A stretch of 20,548 nucleotides of DNA. Source: a virus. How positions within the stretch are numbered: the stretch's first letter is position 1; every line of letters begins with the position of its first letter. The notes under the pieces are model-generated. The model did no database searches, was not told the origin of the DNA, and saw only the letters and a program-made list of their open reading frames with translations. The stretch spans positions 1-20,548 of IMG/VR virus record IMGVR_UViG_3300031551_000009. One strand, 5' to 3'. Positions 1 to 5,931 of the stretch are shown piece after piece. The translations under genes were made by a program, and so were the position numbers.

Positions 1-66
1 ACCGGAGAGCCTGTCGTGAGCAGGCGTCTGGGCGAAGTTGTTTTGAAACACTATCAATCACTTTAA
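1..66 (+). CDS. 3' end of an upstream gene (partial, probably virion protein)
   Basis: Frame 1 is open from the window edge to a TAA at 64-66 and encodes 21 residues ending VVLKHYQSL. The next gene starts 16 bases later behind its own AGAAAGGGG ribosome-binding site, so this is most simply the C-terminus of the preceding gene in the same transcript. The position before a virion-type protein and a lysis-type pair suggests a structural gene, but nothing in the 21 residues identifies a family. One other frame is also open across this short stretch, so the assignment rests on the fit to the downstream ribosome-binding site. Confidence 0.5.
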   Translation, partial: TGEPVVSRRLGEVVLKHYQSL

Positions 67-82
67 GAGAAAGGGGTTTGCC

Positions 83-469
83 ATGGGAGCTTTCAACGAA
101 GAAAACAATATTGCTTTACTGACCATAGTGACGGTTGACCACTCGGCAGCGGCGCAGACAACGCTGCTCACCGTTCCGAGCGGTTTCAGGTGTATTCTCG
201 ATCACGTGAAAATCGAGGCGTCTGGGGACGAAGCCGAAACGGATATCACCATCGGGCAGGTTGGTGCCCTGACGGACTTCATTGGTACCACGCAGCTCAA
301 TAATCTGGACGCGCAGTACGACGTGGTCAAGGTCCAGCCGATACAGGCGGATCCCCCTGTCAAGCAGAAATCCTACGCTGCCGCAACAGTGATCCAGGTG
401 GACGTCACTGCTGCCAACGGGAATGCCGGAAATACCTACCTGGTATTTGGGACATTAGAACCCTCATAG
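83..469 (+). CDS. Small beta-rich protein, probable virion component
   Basis: This encodes 128 residues from an ATG with an AGAAAGGGG ribosome-binding site about 7 bases upstream. The protein is rich in Val, Thr, Ala and Gly in alternating hydrophobic/polar stretches. It contains no Cys, and has neither a signal peptide nor a membrane segment. It ends with a compact NAGNTYLVFGTL strand. This composition is typical of phage head-decoration, head-fibre or tail accessory proteins. The codon use is more GC-rich than in most genes further along the window, as is common for structural genes compared with early genes. I do not recognise the family. The virion role is inferred from composition and from its place directly before a holin/lipoprotein pair. 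Confidence 0.6.
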   Translation: MGAFNEENNIALLTIVTVDHSAAAQTTLLTVPSGFRCILDHVKIEASGDEAETDITIGQVGALTDFIGTTQLNNLDAQYDVVKVQPIQADPPVKQKSYAAATVIQVDVTAANGNAGNTYLVFGTLEPS

Positions 470-486
470 AAAGGGAGGAATCACAA

Positions 487-696
487 ATGAATAATGAAAC
501 ATGCAAGCATCATAGTGGACTGGTACAGAAAGTTGCTGATGTCAAAGACGACACCGATAAGCAGTGGGTTGAGATAAACCACATAAAGAACAGACCACCC
601 GTGTGGTGCACGGCCATAATCGCGATCCTGAGTGGTCTGCTTGGTTCGGTCTCGACTTACGTATTTGTCGCGATTAAAGTAGTCCAAATAAATTGA
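487..696 (+). CDS. Small single-span membrane protein, holin or XhlA-like
   Basis: This encodes 69 residues from an ATG preceded by a strong GGGAGGA ribosome-binding site. The N-terminal ~38 residues are polar and start with a Cys-Lys-His-His-Ser-Gly motif. They are followed by a probable amphipathic helix and then one hydrophobic segment at about residues 40-66. A polar or coiled N-terminus with one C-terminal membrane helix is the layout of XhlA-type hemolysin/holin accessory proteins and of some small holins. It lies between a virion-type gene and a lipoprotein gene, which is consistent with a lysis cassette. No endolysin is visible in the window, so the lysis role is an inference. A generic membrane protein remains possible. 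Confidence 0.6.
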   Translation: MNNETCKHHSGLVQKVADVKDDTDKQWVEINHIKNRPPVWCTAIIAILSGLLGSVSTYVFVAIKVVQIN

Positions 697-713
697 GAGA
701 AAGGAAAAGCGAA

Positions 714-1133
714 ATGTCAAAAGTTCAGAAAATACTTGTGACATTGCCTGGCTTGTGTCTATTCGTGCTTGTGGGTTGTTCAGCATTTCAAGATGCAATA
801 ATCCCCGCTTATGTGGAGCCGGTAGCAGCAGAATATGCGGACGCGGATGTCCCGCTCTTCATGCCATATACCACACTGCTTGATGCGAAGTATGTGGCAA
901 CCAAGATGGATTTCGTACATAGCGTCGGCCAGCTCAAATATGCCTATCTAAAGAGCAATATTGATCTCAATATAGCCATGTCGGAGGAGATTAAGAAAAT
1001 GGTTTTCACACCGGAGGGCCCAATCGGCTTGTTGCTACCTACTCTATTAGGAGGTACTTTAGGGGCAGTGTTGATCTCGAAGCCTGGCGATAAGAAGAAA
1101 ATCGTTGAATTGGAGAAGAACGGTAAGACATAA
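714..1133 (+). CDS. Lipoprotein with C-terminal hydrophobic segment (spanin-like)
   Basis: I place the start at ATG 714, not the in-frame ATG at 693, because GAGAAAGG lies at a suitable distance before 714 and the protein then begins directly with a signal sequence. The product is 139 residues: a basic start, a hydrophobic core and a lipobox LVGC with Cys22 as the lipidation site. A periplasmic-type region follows, then a second hydrophobic stretch at about residues 103-122, then a short Lys-rich tail. An outer-membrane lipid anchor plus a C-terminal inner-membrane helix is the known topology of unimolecular spanins such as phage T1 gp11, which disrupt the outer membrane at lysis. The neighbouring holin-like gene fits that reading. 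Homology is not shown, and an ordinary phage lipoprotein is the alternative. Confidence 0.62.
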   Translation: MSKVQKILVTLPGLCLFVLVGCSAFQDAIIPAYVEPVAAEYADADVPLFMPYTTLLDAKYVATKMDFVHSVGQLKYAYLKSNIDLNIAMSEEIKKMVFTPEGPIGLLLPTLLGGTLGAVLISKPGDKKKIVELEKNGKT

Positions 1134-1158
1134 AGCAGAGAAGGCTCCTTCTCTCTTC

Positions 1159-1200
1159 GAGGGCGGTATTCAGTTAGGCTGGCCGCTCTTTTTTCTTTTT
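1159..1200 (+). terminator. Probable rho-independent terminator after the lysis region
   Basis: An imperfect GC-rich stem pairs GAGGGCGG (1159-1166) with CCGCTC (1183-1188), leaving a two-base bulge. It runs straight into a T-rich stretch (CTCTTTTTTCTTTTT, to 1200). A second small hairpin, GAGAAG/CTTCTC, lies just upstream at about 1138-1153. It follows the lipoprotein stop at 1133 and precedes a new promoter, so it probably closes the virion/lysis transcript. The bulged stem makes it only moderately convincing. Confidence 0.5.
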
Positions 1201-1213
1201 GCAAAATATGGTA

Positions 1214-1238
1214 GGATTTCATAAAATCCCGTTTTATG
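1214..1238 (+). other. Two mutually exclusive hairpins in the intergenic region
   Basis: GGATTT (1214-1219) can pair with AAATCC (1224-1229). Alternatively CATAAAA (1220-1226) can pair with TTTTATG (1232-1238) around a 5-base loop. The two stems share bases 1224-1226, so only one can form at a time. No gene lies between 1134 and 1341; apart from this, the terminator and the promoter, I see nothing there. Confidence 0.35.
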
Positions 1239-1289
1239 GGCTGAAAATAGGGATTCTGATAAAAAATCTTGAAAAGTCAAATTTATATT

Positions 1290-1317
1290 TTGAAAAGATG
1301 GAGTGATATATTATACT
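1290..1317 (+). promoter_or_regulatory. Sigma-70-type promoter for the small-gene region
   Basis: TTGAAA (1290-1295) is followed after 16 bases by TATACT (1312-1317). It is the first good promoter after the probable terminator at 1159-1200 and sits 25 bases before the start of the first small gene of the next transcript. Confidence 0.5.
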
Positions 1318-1341
1318 TTGTGTAGAAAGAGAGGTGGAAAG

Positions 1342-1488
1342 ATGAAAATTTCAATCATCACTATCGTAGTTTTGTTGATTCTGTTTTTCGGATTGATCTT
1401 GGGGGCACGTATATGGCAGCTCCAGATTCAGCATCAGCAACAGACAGTCAAGAATGTCCCAGCCGAGGTGCAGAGGTTTCTAAGATAG
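1342..1488 (+). CDS. 48-residue membrane peptide
   Basis: The ATG at 1342 is preceded by GAGAGGTGG at a normal distance, which I prefer over an upstream in-frame ATG at 1303 that overlaps the promoter. The product is a single strongly hydrophobic helix (about residues 3-22, Ile/Val/Leu/Phe rich) followed by a polar, Gln-rich tail. There is no lipobox. It could be an inner-membrane peptide exposed on early infection, but no function can be read from it. It is the first of several tiny membrane proteins in this region. Confidence 0.5.
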   Translation: MKISIITIVVLLILFFGLILGARIWQLQIQHQQQTVKNVPAEVQRFLR

Positions 1489-1491
1489 TAT

Positions 1492-1560
1492 ATGAAGCTA
1501 CTCAAAACAATACGTTGGGTAGCATGCAGCACATTCGCAGCATTTATTGTGTTGATGTGA
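1492..1560 (+). CDS. 22-residue hydrophobic micropeptide (repeat copy 1)
   Basis: The ATG at 1492 lies 3 bases after the stop of the previous gene. It gives a Lys-rich start and then a hydrophobic segment with the core WVACSTFAAFIVLM before TGA. The last 15 codons recur with mainly synonymous changes at 1762-1806, which suggests this segment has been translated. There is no clear ribosome-binding site; translation could be coupled to the gene upstream. It is too short for confidence from one sequence. Confidence 0.35.
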   Translation: MKLLKTIRWVACSTFAAFIVLM

Positions 1561-1600
1561 AAGTACAGACAAGTAGTTCTCAGGAACGAAAGGAGTTAAA

Positions 1601-1768
1601 ATGAAAGATGATTTGTTAAAAGTGTGTAAATTAGGATTGTCTTTATATGAAACGGATAAAAGTGTGGGCAAAGGAGCCGGACATTTTGCTTCTAAGGTAA
1701 TTAACTGGGATAAGTATTGGAATACAGTAAAACAGGCTATTGCTAAAAACGAACAACCCAATGGGTAG
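1601..1768 (+). CDS. 55-residue hypothetical protein
   Basis: The ATG at 1601 follows an excellent AAAGGAG ribosome-binding site. The product is a small mixed-charge protein starting MKDDLLKVCKLG, with a Gly/Lys-rich middle, and has no membrane segment in its own frame. Just past the last codons the -1 frame is open for a hydrophobic segment, QWVACSTLAAFIVLI, ending at 1806. A slip on the run of five A at 1745-1749 would add this as a membrane anchor. That extension is speculative. No family is recognised. Confidence 0.55.
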   Translation: MKDDLLKVCKLGLSLYETDKSVGKGAGHFASKVINWDKYWNTVKQAIAKNEQPNG

Positions 1769-1806
1769 CGTGTAGCACACTTGCAGCGTTTATTGTATTG
1801 ATATGA
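1762..1806 (+). repeat. Second copy of a 45-bp degenerate direct repeat (first copy 1516-1560)
   Basis: The two copies are 246 bp apart and differ at 7 of 45 bases. In the frame where copy 1 is the end of the 22-residue micropeptide, four of the changes are synonymous and the others give Phe/Leu and Met/Ile. Both copies end in TGA in that frame. Copy 2 has no start codon: a TAA at 1744-1746 closes the frame just upstream, and the repeat overlaps the end of the 55-residue gene. Confidence 0.7.
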
Positions 1807-1818
1807 AAGGAGAAAATA

Positions 1819-1989
1819 ATGAAAGTCAGAGAGTTGAAAAAGTTGATTGAGGAAGCTACAGAAAAGGATTTGGACAAGGATATAGTTCTTAGTTGTTCGG
1901 ATATTGAATCAGAAAACAAACGAAGGTATGAAAGAGCAACAAACTCGGCAGGATGGACACTTGATGAACTTTATCTTTTTTCTGATTAG
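1819..1989 (+). CDS. 56-residue hypothetical protein
   Basis: The ATG at 1819 is preceded by AAAGGAGAAAATA, a clear ribosome-binding site. The product starts with a charged helix (MKVRELKKLIEEATEKDL), then a DIVLSC strand and a Glu/Arg-rich stretch, and ends in WTLDELYLFSD. It is soluble and acidic overall. An N-terminal helix of this kind followed by a short strand occurs in several small phage proteins, but I cannot name a family. The gene is codirectional with its neighbours. Confidence 0.6.
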   Translation: MKVRELKKLIEEATEKDLDKDIVLSCSDIESENKRRYERATNSAGWTLDELYLFSD

Positions 1990-2007
1990 CCTTACTCGGT
2001 AGTCAAA

Positions 2008-2026
2008 GCCCGGTTCAACTCCGGGC
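2008..2026 (+). other. Hairpin with a tRNA T-arm-like sequence
   Basis: GCCCGG (2008-2013), loop TTCAACT (2014-2020) and CCGGGC (2021-2026) form a perfect 6-bp GC stem. The loop fits the TTCRANY consensus of a tRNA T-loop, and the stem a T-stem. There is no complementary acceptor strand about 60 bases upstream and no anticodon arm, so this is not an intact tRNA. It stands 8 bases before the next ATG and could act as a weak terminator or leader hairpin, be a tRNA remnant, or be part of an attachment site. Confidence 0.45.
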
Positions 2027-2034
2027 AAGATTTT

Positions 2035-2163
2035 ATGAAAGCGAAACCAAAACAACTGAGTAAAGAAGCATGGGATCGAATTAGTGCTGCATTGCAAGCT
2101 CCTACAGGAATGGAAGGTTCCTATGAGCGTGCTAAGAAGGCAGCTGAGAGATTAAGAAAGTGA
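2035..2163 (+). CDS. 42-residue basic peptide
   Basis: The ATG at 2035 opens a frame of 42 codons encoding a Lys/Arg/Ala-rich, helical peptide (MKAKPKQLSKEAWDRISAAL at its start). There is no good ribosome-binding site: the bases before the ATG are taken up by the T-arm-like hairpin at 2008-2026. Expression may therefore depend on that structure, or the ORF may not be translated. The following gene starts 10 bases after its stop with a good ribosome-binding site, so the pair could be co-expressed. Confidence 0.4.
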   Translation: MKAKPKQLSKEAWDRISAALQAPTGMEGSYERAKKAAERLRK

Positions 2164-2172
2164 GGTAACAAA

Positions 2173-2256
2173 ATGTTAAAGCTAAACTGGTTTGAGTTAG
2201 GGTTTGCAGTTATGCTGGCCGGTTGGATGATTATTGAGATAGTTAAGTCTGCTTGA
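2173..2256 (+). CDS. 27-residue single-helix membrane peptide
   Basis: GAGGTAAC precedes the ATG at 2173 at normal spacing. The peptide is almost entirely one hydrophobic helix, from WFELGFAVMLAG to IIEIV, with a Lys near each end. It is one of several tiny membrane peptides in this region. Its size makes it uncertain, but the ribosome-binding site and the fit between neighbours support it. Confidence 0.42.
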   Translation: MLKLNWFELGFAVMLAGWMIIEIVKSA

Positions 2257-2313
2257 TCTCCTATGTCCAAGGATGGGCAGCAATTATAACTATATTGAAA
2301 TAGGAAGATGAAA

Positions 2314-2862
2314 ATGAAAAAAACAACCATCGATCTTCATAGTGAAATACTCGCAGAGACCTACGAGGACATGCAGGGGCTAATCACTAAGACTGTTTGG
2401 GACTTCTGGAAAGTCTACGGTGGCGATGTTGAGGATTTAATGGCTCAGGCCAACTTGATCTTCATTGAGGCAGTTGATACTTACAACCCAAGCAAATCCA
2501 AACTAACGACCTGGCTTATGTTCATAATCAGAAAAAGATTGCTTACCTACATAAAAGATGAATGCAAACAAGCGCACGTTCAAATCAATAAATATATCAT
2601 TGATACATACCCTGCACACCACAAGGATTTCTCTGTAATGGAGATGCTCGACGAGATGAAGCAGGACGCACATGTCGTGCTTCAGCTGTTCCTCGAAACG
2701 CCACAGGAGATTATGGTAGACATGCTAAATGATGGCAAGAGAATAGACCAGGCACCGGCCTGCATGAGAAGGCGGCTGAAAAATAGGCTTCGGCAGATGG
2801 GCTGGCGTACTAAAAGAATCAAAAAGGCATTCAAAGAGATCAAACAAATTACCAGTTATTAG
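2314..2862 (+). CDS. Phage sigma-factor-like protein (sigma-70 region 2)
   Basis: The 182-residue start at 2314 is chosen over the ATG at 2308 because AGGAAG (2302-2307) is correctly spaced only for 2314. Residues about 36-80 read as sigma-70 region 2: an acidic DVEDLMAQA helix, then IEAVDTYNPSKSKLTTWLMF matching the core-binding and -10-recognition part (compare AVEKFDP-KG-FSTYA in housekeeping factors), then a basic IIRKRLL helix. The C-terminus (about 140-182) is basic and helical with the look of a DNA-binding helix-turn-helix, MRRRLKNRLRQMGWRTKRIK. It probably redirects host RNA polymerase to phage promoters, such as the recurring GATAATATNAT sites in this window; that link is inference. 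Confidence 0.7.
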   Translation: MKKTTIDLHSEILAETYEDMQGLITKTVWDFWKVYGGDVEDLMAQANLIFIEAVDTYNPSKSKLTTWLMFIIRKRLLTYIKDECKQAHVQINKYIIDTYPAHHKDFSVMEMLDEMKQDAHVVLQLFLETPQEIMVDMLNDGKRIDQAPACMRRRLKNRLRQMGWRTKRIKKAFKEIKQITSY

Positions 2863-2874
2863 AAAGGGCAAAAT

Positions 2875-3234
2875 ATGGAACTTAAAAAATCTGAAACGAT
2901 TGTTATTTTTGAAGACGATTCTGGTGCTCACGATATAAATCGTTTTCAAGGAGTCTATGTAGTTCAAAAGGATTTTGATGTCACGGAACTATCGGCAGAA
3001 TTTCGTAAATCACATTGCATAGACAGTCCTGATGGGAGATTATTCAACCTCTTTTATAGATATTTGATAGAAGGGGATTTCATAAAGAGAATCTCATATA
3101 TTAAATGGAGTCCCTGGCATCAGCAAAGAAAAGGCGGTTTGCGATTAGAACTACTAAAGTCTGAAGGGGGAATAGAGAATGTTTCATTATGGAACGCAAT
3201 AACTAAATTTGATAAAGAGGGTTTCATAATATAA
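2875..3234 (+). CDS. 119-residue hypothetical protein
   Basis: The ATG at 2875 is preceded by TTATTAGAAAGGG, a clear ribosome-binding site that recurs as CTATTAGAAAGG before the next ORF at 3289. The protein is soluble and mixed alpha/beta, with an acidic start (ELKKSETIVIFEDDSGAHD), aromatic residues in the middle (LFNLFYRYLI, IKWSPWHQQ) and no recognisable catalytic motif, signal or membrane segment. No family is recognised. It lies between the sigma-like gene and the broken pentapeptide gene in one transcript. Confidence 0.6.
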   Translation: MELKKSETIVIFEDDSGAHDINRFQGVYVVQKDFDVTELSAEFRKSHCIDSPDGRLFNLFYRYLIEGDFIKRISYIKWSPWHQQRKGGLRLELLKSEGGIENVSLWNAITKFDKEGFII

Positions 3235-3288
3235 GTGTTAATTATTGAGGAAATCGAGAACATAACTAACTATTAGAAAGGATAAGAA

Positions 3289-3452
3289 ATGAAACTCCAG
3301 ATTAGGCATACTTGTATGAGGCAGACTTGCGTAAGGCAAACTTGTGCGAGGCAGACTTGTATGGAACAAACTTGTATGAGGTAAAAATTAAAGCAAGCCA
3401 AGAAAGACAAATACTTCAAGCATTGCATATTCAGATAGAATATGATGACTAA
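3289..3452 (+). pseudogene. Frameshifted pentapeptide-repeat gene
   Basis: The ATG at 3289 has a good AGAAAGGATAAG ribosome-binding site. In frame it reads only MKLQIR, then HTCMR-QTCVR-QTCAR repeats, stopping after 31 residues (TAA 3382-3384). The frame that starts at 3306 reads AYLYE-ADLRK-ANLCE, then ADLYG-TNLYE, the A(D/N)LXX pattern of the pentapeptide-repeat family. It runs to TAA 3450-3452, overlapping the helicase start. Adding back one G at 3305-3306 joins the two into a 54-residue protein. Either this is a real one-base deletion (or a sequence error), or the phage now expresses the Cys-rich frame. Pentapeptide-repeat proteins form a right-handed beta-helix; some mimic DNA and protect gyrase, but five repeats is very short. 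Confidence 0.65.
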
Positions 3453-4812
3453 ACCAGAAAAAAGAGACTACCAAGAGAAGGCTGTTAGGAAAATTGAACA
3501 TTTTCGCGGGCGTGCCCTGCTTGCCTACGAGATGCGGATGGGCAAGACCTTCATAGCTCTGCAATGGCTGAAAAGGAATTCCGAGGCATACCCTGCCATC
3601 ATAGTCTGCCCCGAGATCGGAAAGCTGCACTGGAAGGAAAAGGCAGAAAGATATTTCGGGATAAGAAGCGTTGTATTGAACGGGACATCACCCCCACAGA
3701 GGAATTTCATACACACAGACAAGAACAAACTGTATATACTCAACTGGGAGATTTTGCAATACTGGGTTAAATTTCTCCAGCAGGCAGGCGTAAAGACTAC
3801 AATCCTCGATGAGGTCCACTACATCAAGGAACGCAAAACGCAGTGCTATAAAGCAACCAAAAAACTCGCGAAGGGACTGCCTTATTTACTCGCGTTAGGG
3901 GGGACTCCGCTCAAGAGCAGACCTATCGAGCTTTTTAACATTCTGAATCTGCTCAGACCCGATAGGTTCCCATCATTTATGAAATATGCTTTCCGTTATT
4001 GCAAGCCTGAGCACAAACCGTGGGGCTGGGAGTTCAAGGGAGCAGAGCATCTTGACGAGTTGCACGAGAATCTGAACGCCTGGTGTATGATTAGGATGTT
4101 GCGGAAGGACGCGATGGGGGATCTGCCGAAAGACAGACGAATTGTACCAATAAAAATATCGAACAGGAATGAATACTCCGAGGCCGAACATTCTTTCATA
4201 AGATGGCTTGGCAAACGCTCAGTGACACGTGCGAACCGGGCAAAGAAAGCCGAACGTCTCGTACAGATGGGATATCTAAAGCGTCTGGCGGTATCACTAA
4301 AAATGAAGAATGCCCTAAAATGGATAGATGACTGGCTGAAGAGGGAGCACGGCAAGCTCGTCATTTTCGCCATACACAAGGAGATTATTCGACAACTCCA
4401 CAGTAGGTACGAGGGTCAATGCGTTGTAATCGACGGGACTGTCAGAGGCAAGAAACGCCACCTTGCTGTAAAGCTCTTTCAGACAAATAAAAAATATCGT
4501 TTGTGTATTGGACAAACAAAGGCTGCTGGTACAGTTATTGAACTATCGAAGGCAAAAGCAGCAGTCGCAATCGAATTTGATTGGACTCCAGGCGATCTTA
4601 CACAGTGCGAAGACAGGATATTTGACCCTGATGATAACAGTTCTTTGCTTATATATTATCTCGTAGCAGAGAACACTATCGAGCATCACCTCTGTGAGAT
4701 ACTGCAGTCGAAGCAGGATGTGGTTTCAGAGACTCTTGACGGGAGCAGAAAGAAGAACCGGCTGAGTATATTTGATGAGTTACAGAAGAAGCTTTTGTTA
4801 AAAGGTACGTGA
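3442..4812 (+). CDS. SNF2-family (SF2) DNA helicase/translocase
   Basis: This encodes 456 residues and starts at ATG 3442 (a second ATG follows immediately), overlapping the end of the pentapeptide frame. Motifs in order: a Q-type RDYQ (8-11), Walker A EMRMGKT (30-36), motif Ia around IIVCPE, DEVH box (123-126), motif III ALGGTPLKSRP (151-161), motif V around QTKAAGT, and a motif VI region with QCEDR (388-392). This is the SNF2/SMARCAL1-like arrangement common in phage replication modules, where such proteins are thought to remodel forks or drive branch migration. The motif VI end (IFDPDDN) departs from the usual R-HRIGQ. It is full length for phage versions and is followed directly by the zinc-ribbon and primase genes. 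Confidence 0.85.
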   Translation: MMTKPEKRDYQEKAVRKIEHFRGRALLAYEMRMGKTFIALQWLKRNSEAYPAIIVCPEIGKLHWKEKAERYFGIRSVVLNGTSPPQRNFIHTDKNKLYILNWEILQYWVKFLQQAGVKTTILDEVHYIKERKTQCYKATKKLAKGLPYLLALGGTPLKSRPIELFNILNLLRPDRFPSFMKYAFRYCKPEHKPWGWEFKGAEHLDELHENLNAWCMIRMLRKDAMGDLPKDRRIVPIKISNRNEYSEAEHSFIRWLGKRSVTRANRAKKAERLVQMGYLKRLAVSLKMKNALKWIDDWLKREHGKLVIFAIHKEIIRQLHSRYEGQCVVIDGTVRGKKRHLAVKLFQTNKKYRLCIGQTKAAGTVIELSKAKAAVAIEFDWTPGDLTQCEDRIFDPDDNSSLLIYYLVAENTIEHHLCEILQSKQDVVSETLDGSRKKNRLSIFDELQKKLLLKGT

Positions 4813-4813
4813 T

Positions 4814-5059
4814 ATGAGTGAAGAATATGAGCAACATATATGTTCGTCCTGCGGAGATTTTTTCCTATCCAATACTGTTTGTAGTATTTGCAATGAGGTC
4901 TTGGCAGATAAGTGTCTGTGTTGCCATAGAGAGCTAAAACACGAAATAATCGAGATCCAAAATCTTCACATAGTAAGCAGTCCCGATTCAGGATTAGATA
5001 GCATTGAAAACGATCCAGATGCGTATTCACCCTCCTGGAAAGCTGGAAACAATTTATGA
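4814..5059 (+). CDS. Small zinc-ribbon protein
   Basis: This 81-residue protein starts one base after the helicase stop, and its own stop overlaps the primase start (ATGA at 5056). Residues 10-37 hold three Cys pairs: CSSC, CSIC and a Cys-rich CLCC. This is the pattern of a treble-clef or double zinc-ribbon. The C-terminal half is acidic and looks disordered. Being translationally coupled to a helicase and a primase, it probably binds DNA, RNA or one of those partners; the sequence itself shows only the metal-binding motif. Confidence 0.7.
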   Translation: MSEEYEQHICSSCGDFFLSNTVCSICNEVLADKCLCCHRELKHEIIEIQNLHIVSSPDSGLDSIENDPDAYSPSWKAGNNL

Positions 5060-5931
5060 AATTCAAAGACATATTATCTGAATACAATATCCCAATTGCA
5101 CCCGCTGGGCATCACCACGCACGCGAGGGCTGGATACAGATTGACTGCCCCTACTGCGGTAGGGACTCCCATAAATGGCACATGGGCTATTCGATAGCGG
5201 GGAACTACGTCAACTGTTGGCGTTGTGGAAGTCACAGGCTCATAGACACCCTAATGGAAATCACAGGACTGTCCTACAATCAAGCCAAAAAGCTGCTGAG
5301 GTCACTTGACCATGAGCATATTGAAGAAAAGCAGAAACCCCTCGGCAGGCTCGTCATGCCAACAGGCATACAAAAACTTCATCAAGCGCACAAATGCTAT
5401 CTGCGTGACAGAGGATTTGATTGGAAGGAAATTGAGTACATCTGGAAAATATGGGGCATAACAGTTTCGAGCAGGCTCCCTTGGCGGATATGGATTCCGA
5501 TCCACTACCACGGGGAGATCGTCAGCTGGACGACACGCTCAATCTCAAAGAACCCTAAAATTACAAGATATATTAGTGCAGGTGAAAATGAAGAAGCAAT
5601 GCCTCATAAGGAACTCCTTTACGGAGAGGACTTCGCACGATACGCGGTCATTGTGGTCGAAGGCGTGTTCGATGCTTGGAGAATCGGTCAGGGGGCAGTT
5701 GCTACATTTGGTTCTGGGTACTCAAACGGACAGCTCGAACGAATCGCGAAGTATCCAACGAGGGCGATCTGTTTTGACAACGAACATGAGGCACAGAGAC
5801 GTGCGAGAAAGCTGGTCAATGATCTGTCAGTCTTTTCTGGTGATACTTACAATGTGAGTTTGGATGCGAAGGACGCATCAGATGAAAACGAAAAAAACAT
5901 AGAACGATTGAGAAAGGAGATTTTGGGATGA
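5056..5931 (+). CDS. DNA primase (zinc finger plus TOPRIM)
   Basis: This encodes 291 residues. A CHC2-like zinc finger uses Cys31, Cys34, Cys54 and Cys57 (CPYC ... CWRC) and would read the template for priming. The middle resembles the DnaG/T7 gp4 primase linker region. TOPRIM follows, with the glutamate motif VVEGVFDAW (Glu202) and an acidic motif ICFDNE (Asp241), which coordinate the catalytic metals. There is no helicase domain, so it works with the separate DnaB-type protein at 7673. It overlaps both neighbours by 4 bases, indicating coupled translation. It synthesises the RNA primers for the lagging strand. Confidence 0.85.
   Translation: MKFKDILSEYNIPIAPAGHHHAREGWIQIDCPYCGRDSHKWHMGYSIAGNYVNCWRCGSHRLIDTLMEITGLSYNQAKKLLRSLDHEHIEEKQKPLGRLVMPTGIQKLHQAHKCYLRDRGFDWKEIEYIWKIWGITVSSRLPWRIWIPIHYHGEIVSWTTRSISKNPKITRYISAGENEEAMPHKELLYGEDFARYAVIVVEGVFDAWRIGQGAVATFGSGYSNGQLERIAKYPTRAICFDNEHEAQRRARKLVNDLSVFSGDTYNVSLDAKDASDENEKNIERLRKEILG

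Noticed and set aside
1413-1604. A 63-codon + strand ORF overlapping the 48-residue membrane peptide and ending in ATGA with the 55-residue gene
   Set aside because: It overlaps a better-supported gene, has only a poor GGGGGC before its ATG, and the 1516-1560 repeat is conserved in a different frame.
1985-2033. A complete tRNA gene around the T-arm-like hairpin
   Set aside because: No acceptor partner for the bases after the T-stem and no anticodon arm can be formed within 75 bases upstream.
3297-3384. Tandem DNA repeat acting as an origin or operator iteron
   Set aside because: The 15-base period equals five codons and one frame fits the A(D/N)LXX pentapeptide pattern, so a coding origin is simpler.
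4686-5087. A 133-codon minus-strand ORF across the helicase end and zinc-ribbon gene
   Set aside because: It lies antisense to two well-supported genes and has no motif of its own; its Cys and aromatic content mirrors the opposite strand.
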